Source: Arbacia lixula (lineage: Eukaryota; Echinodermata; Echinoidea; Arbacioida; Arbaciidae). From it: 64,000 bases of DNA. Shown here one piece after another: positions 58,301-64,000 of this stretch; the first letter of the stretch is position 1; each line of letters starts with the position of its first letter. The DNA lies in the NCBI GenBank assembly GCA_963669155.1, contig OZ022581.1, forward strand, positions 26,254,983 through 26,318,982. Reading direction: 5' to 3'. Below the pieces are notes generated by a model that had not been told where the DNA came from, ran no database searches, and worked only from the letters and a program-made list of their open reading frames with translations. The translations under genes were made by a program, and so were the position numbers.

Positions 58301-59857
58301 ACAATGCTCATCGCATTTTCCTCTTTACTGTCACTTGATGCAAATTACAGAAAATAATGCATATTTATGCACCATCATTCTAAGCAAATTCATCACCATT
58401 CCAAGCAAATTAATCACCACTTTATTCTTCCTTATTCTTCTGGTATTTTTTTTTAAATCCATACCCCCCCCCCCCCCCCCGCCCCCCCAGCGCCTGGTAT
58501 TTCCCATGGCTATCAAATTCCCACCGCGTACCTTGGCAACTGTTTTCTTCAAGACTCCGACAAACCAACAAGCACGAATTTTAACTTTCCACTGTACCTT
58601 CGCAAGTTGGCAATGGGAACGTTCCATTCTGCTCCATGCAAACCACCGATCCAGCAGGCAGGTAGGACGGCTGTGTGGGGTTATTCCGTAATGTGTAGCC
58701 TTCCCTGCAGAGGTAGGAACATGTCTCGTTTAGAAGCACAGTTTGTCCGGATGAACACTCCGGCGATGGCGCCCACAGGTTTGGTGTAAGGTCTGGGATT
58801 GTGCATGTAATATCTGCAGCCACTTAAAAGAAAATGCGAATACGAGAATTTGATGTATTAAGTTATCAATATCACATGTTGGATTCAAAGTCCAAACATA
58901 CTGCATGGGCGGTAGCCTGTTTCGCGGTCATTCAAATCTGAAATGGTAAGATATGGGTCTATAGCCCGAAATGTTTTGTTGATTTGGGAAGGTAACCAAA
59001 GCAGACAGAGCAGAACATATTCCATCCATAGAGCATCTTCCAAAGATGTCCAAAATGACCACGAACTGCGTTTCTTGCAAAGCCCGTAACATTAAACGGC
59101 TTTGGTTTTTGAGTAGTGAGGGTTCCCCAAGTCACACCTTACCCCATCTTTTTGAACGAATCGATAAGAGATGAAATGTGAGAACTCAAATCAGGCTTAA
59201 ATATTTACACATTGTAAAGCTGAAGATGTTTCAGTATAAGATAATGAATTATCATTAAAGAAATAATCTCTCGAAAAGTCTTATCATTTGTATCAAAGCG
59301 GAAAGCAAGAGGTGGACAACAATCGTATAGAGTTTTACTATCAGGACAAAGGAAGCAGCATTGTCCCTCTGGTTTGACCGGTTGGGGGCAAAAGGCGGGC
59401 TGGCAGCTGTCGATAACACACGTCAAAGTGGCGTTGTCACAGTTGCAGGTCGTGCATTCATCCACCCTCCACACTTCCGAGTGCAAGTAAGGGATGCCTC
59501 GGTAGACACACGGGAGAAGCGCTTCGCCGGAGCTTATACTCGAGCTGAAGTCTGGGGCTATTGACATTAGGATGAAATTATCTTCATTAGGTATCATGTC
59601 TGTCTTCAGAGACGTCTCTTTTTGTTGTAATATTTACATTGCATTATGACAACAAACCCCTGGCCTTGTATATGCAGGGGGTATACCTTGTGGACATCAT
59701 AGATAGCTGATATAGTAATTATAAGAGGAGGCAGTCAGTACGTTGAACTTACTTGAGGCAACCATCGTGGTTGTGGGTGGGGTTGAAGTTGTAATTGAAG
59801 ATTGAGGCGGGAACGTGGTGAATAGCTCTCCAAATGTTGTTGGCTCGAATGTGGTAC
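48827..59857 (-). CDS. Adhesion G-protein-coupled receptor with VWC and sushi domains (5' end not found)
   Basis: Family role: seven-helix receptors with a GAIN domain that self-cleaves at the GPS, so that the freed tethered agonist activates G proteins at the plasma membrane. Thirteen exons join in phase to 800 residues. In order: Thr/Pro-rich stalk; von Willebrand type C domain with ten cysteines (CTTCNC, CQPAFCP, CCFLCP); sushi/CCP domain (CTIPDL, CREGYTL, CEG); helical GAIN subdomain A; GAIN B with VTYSGENLVVAAVKV; GPS with CRYW, WLRDGCTT and CSCNHLTSF, cleavage expected between Leu and Thr; TM1 from LDIISRIGCVASAI; TM2-3 with ILINLSLALLGLYL and FFCLSAMAWMSVEAF; TM4; TM5-7 with GTLLGLTWVFGFMAF and FAVFNSLQGVFIFL. 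The C-tail is only about 40 residues. No start codon or signal peptide is visible, so exons upstream of 59857 are missing. No orthologue can be named. Confidence 0.93.
49330..49477. mobile_element. Small MITE in the TM4-TM5 intron
   Basis: Left CCCTGTTGCATAAAACTCAC then CATTGATGGTAA; right TTACCCTTGATGGTAATTG then TTATGCAACGGGG, an inverse copy with few changes. Its left end lies about 22 bases from the acceptor of the last exon, so it abuts or overlaps the branch-point zone. Confidence 0.78.
49857..49923 (-). CDS. aGPCR TM4 exon
   Basis: 67 bases, IPAGVVVVTVAANWRAYL then NPK. Acceptor GTGTTTGCAG, donor GTGAGT. Phase fits both sides. Confidence 0.92.
50393..50652 (-). CDS. aGPCR TM2-TM3-TM4 exon
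   Basis: 260 bases with the conserved CYTVALLLHFFCLSAMAWMS TM3 segment and MSVEAFSMYLMFVKV. Acceptor CCCCTTGCAG, donor GTGAGT. GC-richer than the introns. Confidence 0.95.
51194..51303 (-). CDS. aGPCR TM1 exon
   Basis: 110 bases, ALDIISRIGCVASAICL then TITLCFLLGIR. Acceptor CATCCCAAACAG, donor GTAGGC. Confidence 0.92.
51405..51840. repeat. Degenerate (GGTT)n stretch
   Basis: Interrupted repeats of GGTTGGTTGGTC and GATTGATTGATT. Intronic, between the GPS and TM1 exons. Confidence 0.9.
52117..52160. repeat. 8-bp tandem repeat (ACATATTT)n
   Basis: Five to six exact units of ACATATTT. Intronic, about 85 bases from the GPS exon donor. Confidence 0.95.
52245..52400 (-). CDS. aGPCR GPS exon
   Basis: 156 bases. 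Four GPS cysteines and two tryptophans in CRYWSPDSNGGEWLRDGC and ECSCNHLTSFAVIM. The HL-T cleavage tripeptide is intact, so autoproteolysis is expected. Acceptor TTTGACTAATACAG, donor GTACGT. Confidence 0.95.
52470..52566 (+). mobile_element. SINE-like remnant interrupted by a Tc1-like element
   Basis: GTGTCCTTCAGCAAGATATT then TAATCCACAGTG resembles, from memory, the conserved inner domain of several tRNA-derived SINEs. The right part seems to continue after the Tc1-like insertion as ACATACCTGGTAG (53508 on). No intact A and B boxes were recognised. Confidence 0.4.
52569..53507. mobile_element. Fold-back Tc1-like transposon with broken transposase
   Basis: Ends CACTACTGGTCAAAGTTGAT and CTTTGGCCAGTAGTG, flanked by TA (52567-52568, 53508-53509). 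The plus strand encodes the C-half of a Tc1 transposase (QQDNAPCHTARA with an active-site Asp, NPIEHVW with the final Glu, ending TGGHTKY), interrupted by TAG at 53065-53067. The left 300 bases repeat the C-terminal coding end in inverse orientation, so the 5' half of the gene is replaced by an inverted copy of the 3' end. Not active. Confidence 0.92.
53877..54094 (-). CDS. aGPCR GAIN subdomain B exon
   Basis: 218 bases, VSISLILVDAKLFQI to GLPPDDSIRFLFQINQ. Acceptor GTTTTTCAG, donor CAG then GTAAGA. Confidence 0.91.
54207..54291. repeat. 85-bp imperfect hairpin
   Basis: CATAGGGGATCTCAAGA on the left and TTTTGAGATCACCGCGGGCC then TATG on the right, with inner GAGGCCGCAGGCCGAGG. Intronic. Confidence 0.75.
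54452..54639 (-). CDS. aGPCR GAIN subdomain B exon
   Basis: 188 bases, GENLVVAAVKVEPKKFP to VSVSLPEAVLDFLP. Acceptor CCTTTAAACAG, donor GTGGGT. Confidence 0.9.
55310..55650. repeat. Three partial copies of a GAIN exon end in the next intron
   Basis: Segments like ATCAATCCAATGGAAACCAA then TACCTGTAGGTGACGTTGTC occur near 55320, 55478 and 55587 as well as at the genuine exon edge (55970-56010). Each includes the last 30-45 exon bases and about 20 intron bases. The donor is CAG/GTATTG-like at 55478 and altered in the other two. Confidence 0.88.
55651..55965. repeat. GATGATGGT-type microsatellite
   Basis: Degenerate GAT and GGT triplets over about 300 bases, with a shorter stretch at 55385-55460. 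The acidic Asp/Gly open frame (55507-56001) is an artefact. Confidence 0.95.
55992..56146 (-). CDS. aGPCR GAIN exon (genuine copy of the duplicated exon end)
   Basis: 155 bases, VTQKVFETVNNVLELPEEEF to ENTEDNVTYR. Acceptor GCATTTTATAG, donor CAG then GTATTG. Three partial copies of its 3' end lie downstream in the intron. Confidence 0.9.
56512..56685 (-). CDS. aGPCR GAIN subdomain A exon
   Basis: 174 bases, helical ENVTLDTVEHLSSGLANVT to LNSIVDLTADSAQNL. Acceptor GATCTCGACAG, donor GTAAAG. Confidence 0.87.
57436..57482 (-). CDS. aGPCR small linker exon
   Basis: 47 bases, TKESPVQEFVDNLKK. Acceptor TTACACCCCAG, donor GTGATT. Supported by phase; sequence too short for family proof. Confidence 0.7.
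58057..58480. repeat. Two long C homopolymers
   Basis: Runs of about 17-18 C at 58057-58074 and about 17 C at 58464-58480, the latter followed by GC7. Intronic; run lengths are prone to sequencing error. Confidence 0.95.
58598..58822 (-). CDS. aGPCR sushi-domain exon
   Basis: 225 bases, one sushi/CCP module with its four cysteines and terminal LPTCEG. Acceptor TTTTCTTTTAAG, donor GTACAG. Phase 1 at both ends, typical of shuffled modules. Confidence 0.9.
59339..59557 (-). CDS. aGPCR VWC-domain exon
   Basis: 219 bases, one complete von Willebrand type C module (LLPCVYRGIPY to QCCFLCPD). Acceptor AATGTCAATAG is weak; donor GTAAAA is weak. Phase fits both neighbours. Confidence 0.87.
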
Positions 59858-60010
59858 CTTCAGGAGGAAGTGTGAATATATGCAGTGGGTATACCTTGTG
59901 GACATCATAGATAGCTGACATAGTAATCATAAGGGGAGGCAGTCAGTATTTTGTACTTACATGAGACCACCATCGTGGGGGTGGGGGTGGTTGTGGGTGT
60001 TTGTGTGGGT
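59681..60010. repeat. 208-bp tandem duplication including the stalk exon end
   Basis: GTATACCTTGTGGACATCAT, GGAGGCAGTCAGTA and the exon end CCACCATCGTGG recur 208 bases apart. The upstream copy (59961-60010, minus) still has a GTAAGT donor and would read PTTTPTPTMVVS. I find no acceptor, and an in-frame TAA lies just upstream, so it may be a dead exon copy. Confidence 0.85.
59753..59857 (-). CDS. aGPCR stalk exon (Thr/Pro-rich)
   Basis: 105 bases, TTFEPTTFGELFTTFP to TSTPPTTTMVAS, a likely O-glycosylated linker. Acceptor CTTCCTCCTGAAG, donor GTAAGT. A partial copy lies at 59961-60010. Confidence 0.75.
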
Positions 60011-60119
60011 GAAGGAACATGTTAGTTCCTTTTATTTCAGAAAGTATTAAGACACAGAAAAATACAGACTTAAACACGAATACGCAAGCACAGACACGCA
60101 TGCACACACTCAAGCACGT

Positions 60120-60129
60120 ACACAAACGT

Positions 60130-60192
<63 letters not shown>

Positions 60193-60375
60193 CATACATA
60201 TACATACATATATATATGTACATACATATACATACATATATATACATATATACACATACGCACATACATACATACATGCATACATATATACACACATACA
60301 TTTGTATACATTTACATATATACATATATATATATACACGCACACAGACCAAAGTATACACACAAACAACCACAC
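60120..60375. repeat. (CA)n / (TA)n / (CATA)n microsatellite
   Basis: Mixed CACACA, TATATA and CATACATA tracts of about 250 bases. The long Thr/His/Ile and Cys/Val/Tyr open frames on both strands are artefacts of this. Confidence 0.98.
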
Positions 60376-60690
60376 ACACTATCCAGAAAATACGACGACG
60401 GCCAAAAACAGTACACGTAACAACACTGCTTTACCAATGCATCCATACATTAAATAAGTTTACACGGAATTATTTGTTTCTGTTCATCATTTTATCCTAC
60501 ATGTGTAATAATCTTAAACGTCATAAGCGATGGCTCTACGTGAGGAGATTGAGAATTACCTTGCCAACACAAATTCATAACGTGTTAATCATTCTTATGA
60601 GGGCTGTTTTTTGCCCCTTATTCCGGCTACAGACCCCTGATTTTGGCCAGGGTGAAAAGAAGAAGTTGGCCTGAATGTCAACCATGCCGC

Positions 60691-61336
60691 TTAAAGAGCC
60701 CCTGTCATCAAAATGTATGTTGACTTCTGTTGATGCAACTTAATACGTATATAACAAAATCACCAACTGTATAATGGAAACATGTGTCCTTTATTTTAAA
60801 ATAATTTTTCTATATATTTTTTCAGCACTGATAAGCCCCCGCCTCCAAAATATCCTCCAACTCAAGATTCCCCCTGTGACATCACCAAGGGTATGAATTA
60901 GCACGATAATAGACATAATTTATGCACAAACTAAACATTGCAATGACTACCTGCAAGTGCTTATAATAGCATCACATAGCTAGCACATTTCTGACATTAG
61001 GAAACGATTATTCCCACATGAAAGGTTGTTAGATGGTATTGTGTGAAGACATGTGATGCTCTTGTGGGCAGGTGGAGGTAGTCATTGCAATGTTTAATTT
61101 GTGCATTAATTCTGCTTATTATCCTGCTAATTTCTACCGTTCATGATGTCACAGGAAGAATCTTGAGTTGGAGGATATTTTGGAGGCGGGGCTTATCAGT
61201 GCTGAGAAAAAATAAAGAAAAATTATTTTAAAATATAGGACACATATTTCCATTGAAAAGTTAGCCATTTTGTTATGTACATATTATGTTGCATCAACAT
61301 AAGTCGACATACATTTTGATGACAGGGGACCTTTAA
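60691..61336. mobile_element. MITE family C, 646 bp, TTAA-bounded
   Basis: Left TTAAAGAGCCCCTGTCATCA then AAATGTATGTTGAC; right GTCGACATACATTTTGATGA then CAGGGGACCTTTAA. Mirrored similarity runs inward about 240 bases (GATAAGCCCCCGCCTCC and GGAGGCGGGGCTTATC; TCAAGATTCCCCCTGTGACA and its inverse), with a non-repeated centre. No coding capacity. Confidence 0.92.
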
Positions 61337-61384
61337 CGTGCTGAGAGAAAATCCTTCCTCAATCCGGAACGCGACAATTGTTTG

Positions 61385-61870
61385 GTGTATGATTACCAGG
61401 AAGAAGGAACAAAGACATTTGATCTATGCATTTATTTGCAATAGACAATCGCGATTTAGTTATTCATTTAAAACAAATTTTGAACTGGAACACCGCCCAA
61501 TCAAAACAAAGATTCCTCAACTGCGCCTAGTACGGAAAGGTTAAGGAAATAGCGACGCACAGTGAGCTCTCATTCTGCCAAGAATATCATGATTTTGATT
61601 TCTCTCAGACATTTTGATTGAGTGTTATCGTCATGATGAAGGATAAAAATTCAACTTTCGGCATATTTGTATTTATCATTTGGGAGAGGTTTCCTTTAAC
61701 TAAGCTTTGCTGAATAGGCTGTCTAAAGAAAATCAAGAAATACGTAATGCCAGAGGCTTTACTCTTTGTTTTTTAGAAATATGTTTGATTACCTTCAATG
61801 TTCTTTTGATATATCTATAGGTCTTTTGTGTATGATTACCAGGAAGAAGGAACAAAGACATTTGATCTAT
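61385..61870. repeat. 43-bp perfect direct repeat, 443 bases apart
   Basis: 61385-61427 and 61828-61870 are identical, containing TGATTACCAGGAAGAAGGAA then CAAAGACATTTGATC. The sequence between shows no clear transposon ends. Cause unknown: segmental duplication or gene conversion. Confidence 0.95.
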
Positions 61871-61999
61871 TTCTCCATCCATCTGTCTGTCCGTCTGTCT
61901 GTCTCTGTCTCCATCTCTCTCTACGTAAAACGTTGTTTAAAGTAGCCCTCTGTACTTCAATAAATTGGATGAACACACCTTACACCTTCTTTCTTATGG

Positions 62000-62113
62000 A
62001 TTTGGCAATTTCGTTTGTTTTTGGAATTTCTTATAACCTTCACTTATATGTTTCTTTCATTTGTCTTGTTTTTATTGAAACCAAAATAATTTCAGGGTGA
62101 ACTTCCCCTTTAA
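62000..62113. mobile_element. MITE family B, copy 3 (one arm)
   Basis: TATATGTTTCTTTCATTTG, GAAACCAAAATAATTTCAGG and GTGAACTTCCCCTTTAA match the family B arm in inverse orientation. The end is TTTAA. The opposite arm is not seen. Confidence 0.7.
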
Positions 62114-62140
62114 TGCTGGGATTGAATGGCACAGACTTGG

Positions 62141-62230
62141 TTAACTCTCTGCGTCCTAGGCAAACATTTTTGCAAAAGCGTTACATACTAAAATGATAAA
62201 GCTGTCTGTCTGGCACAGAAGGGTTTAATA
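62141..62230. mobile_element. Short element, family G-like
   Basis: Begins TTAACTCTCTGCGTCC and ends CTGGCACAGAAGGGTTTAA, similar to the element at 27176-27255. Confidence 0.45.
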
Positions 62231-64000
62231 ATGGAGCTCTTTCAATGACAGAAAGATGGTGTAAGAGCCGCTATATCCCTACTTGGAATCCTTTGCAAGA
62301 AATGGTCATATTTGTAAGAAATCGTTTATTTTTCTTTCATCCGATTAAGTTTGAATAACAGGAAGCTGATTCCGAAAAATACATGTAACAAATGATAATG
62401 GACCACTTATATCATAATCATTCTTCCTGGTGGACGTATGTTCGGGCGATACTATACTCCCCCCCCCCTTTTTTTTCTTACCCCATCCGTACGAGCAGAG
62501 CTATGACAGGTGCCCATAGCTAGACATTTGAGATGGCCATGTCTTTGACTCTCTTTACAATCAAAGCCCTTTATTGTTTCATATATCGACTATATAATAG
62601 TCAAATAACACGAAACGAATCAAAGGTTTCTTAGCTTAATCCTATTCCGTTAGACCACACCTCGTCTGTTATCCACATAGAAAGTGGGTTGTTCGTAGAA
62701 AAATAAGTTTCATATTAATTCTTTATGTCGTATTAAAACTTCACCACATCGTTATTCACATAGTAAAGCTAATGCTTCACAACCATGAACATTATCATGA
62801 ACGGTAACTCAAGGAAAACTTTTAGAAATTTCAGAAGTGGCCAGAGATCATATGACAACCAAATAACTAAACGTACTATGCGCGATGGGGTGACACATTG
62901 GTGTCGATATTAAACAGTGTCATTTACTTTTGAGACTGGTCATTTTCTGAGCATCAATGTAGTAGCTACGATATAGAGTATGGACAGAATATGACACATA
63001 TGTTCACAGTTTTAATAAACCTTTAATGACATTTTGCACATTAATCTGGCAACGCAGTACGAATCAAACTGCTCTGAATGACCCTCAAATCATGGCACTA
63101 GTGGACCAGATGTGGAGGAAATTCGTTTATTATGTCTCCTGTGAGGAAAGCTGTTCCAATTTCTTGTTATTCGTGCCTATTTGTACATCCTATTTCCTCC
63201 TTTTTTTAATGTATATGTGCCTTTAAGAATTCAAATGTGTCTAGCCTGCATCCTAAAGTTTAACTTCTCTTAAAGTAAGAACATTTACAATTGTGGGGTG
63301 AAGTTCGTTATTCCGAATACACATATTTCGTATATATGGAGATTGTTAATCGAGAAATAAAAAAAAAAGTGTTCAAGCGTGTAGGAGCATTAAAAGAGAA
63401 GTCCAGACGATTTTCAGGAGTTTCCAGGAAAAAGTTGTTAAAGGGACCTTACTCCAAAGCAAAATACATCGTTAAATTTTTGGGAGTAGAATTATCTTTA
63501 ATTTAATATACAGATCACCAATTTTGGCTTCCTGAGTAGCCGGTCAGGAACTTTCAGGGGGCATCAAAATACTAAACTTCAACTGTCGTATGCTCTTGGT
63601 GAGTGCAGCCTTGTTGTCGCTTTAAGGATGTACCCCCTATAAATATGACTTGTACACGGCTCAGAACAACAGACGAGCTGTTCCAGGCCCAGCCACTTTA
63701 TTGTCCAGCAGTATGTGAATTAAAAGCGCAGCTTGCATCAATTTCATTCTTGTTTGCATTTTTGCCAGCCTTCATTTCTGCTGGTATTTCTCTTGAAAAC
63801 CTTCATTGTAGTGCTTTGGACCTTCCATTAAATTAGGGGATTGAGCTCAGTCCCCCATTACTTGACTTTTCAGGTAAATAAACTCCAATTCATCGACGGA
63901 CGAGCGGCTATTTTAGCTTACGCGCGCTAGTGCTATAGCAGCGTATTGACGAGCGATCGTCGAGCTGCTCCCAACTTATTTCAGGTTTCATTTGATTAAA
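62231..64000. other. No gene recognised at the window end
   Basis: Short open frames (63291-63506 and 63603-63836, plus) show no family motif. A TTAAAGGGACCTTACTCC string at 63437 is like the ends of the TTAA-bounded MITEs, but no partner end was found. Upstream exons of the adhesion GPCR could lie here or beyond; I see none. Confidence 0.4.

Noticed and set aside
59961-60311. Start of the adhesion GPCR at an ATG near 60020
   Set aside because: The ATG frame does not keep phase with the following stalk exon and gives no signal peptide.
60019-60674. Thr/His/Ile-rich frames on both strands
   Set aside because: Translation of CA/TA/CATA microsatellites.

Overview
This is an AT-rich animal nuclear genome window with intron-split genes, GT-AG splice sites, long non-coding stretches and many small inverted-repeat transposons. 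The palindrome TACATGTA recurs throughout. A Crypton-type tyrosine recombinase relic, a DSEL-like gene, SAMHD1 and an adhesion GPCR with unusual N-terminal modules together suggest a marine invertebrate deuterostome. An echinoderm, perhaps a sea urchin, is my best guess, made from composition and gene content only; amphioxus or a hemichordate are not excluded.

There are three real genes. (1) Plus strand, 5947-10559: a dermatan-sulfate epimerase-like gene (DSE/DSEL family). One very large exon carries the epimerase and most of a sulfotransferase-like domain, and a second short exon completes it (1191 aa predicted). (2) Minus strand, 27541-40285: a complete 15-exon SAMHD1 (610 aa predicted) with SAM domain, HD phosphohydrolase and a C-terminal tail holding two TP-x-K sites. 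(3) Minus strand, 48827-59857 and probably beyond: an adhesion G-protein-coupled receptor with Thr/Pro-rich stalk, VWC domain, sushi domain, GAIN/GPS and seven membrane helices. Thirteen exons join in phase (800 aa), but the start of the gene is not found. The three genes have no evident shared pathway.

Layout: 1-5.6 kb is upstream flank with two MITEs and a candidate non-coding exon. 5.6-10.6 kb is the DSEL-like gene. 10.6-27.5 kb is gene-poor and holds a nested transposon (12.6-16.1 kb) with a giant hairpin, a hAT-like MITE and other repeats; part may be long 3' UTR. 27.5-40.3 kb is SAMHD1, with MITEs in many introns. 40.8-48.8 kb is a mobile-element zone: Crypton relic, 164-bp perfect palindrome, non-LTR retrotransposon fragment, a satellite of about 165 bp, a 375-bp fold-back and a diverged array of about 145 bp that runs into the receptor's stop codon. 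48.8-60 kb is the receptor, with a fold-back Tc1-like element, a SINE-like remnant and duplicated exon ends in introns. 60-64 kb holds microsatellites and MITEs and no recognisable exon.

I found no new multi-gene system. The unusual signals are repeat biology and its contact with genes: several unrelated MITE families bounded by TTAA, very long perfect or near-perfect palindromes, a stop codon supplied by a tandem repeat, and an array of duplicated splice-donor segments beside the genuine one. Exon limits were set by eye from splice consensus, reading-phase continuity and family knowledge.
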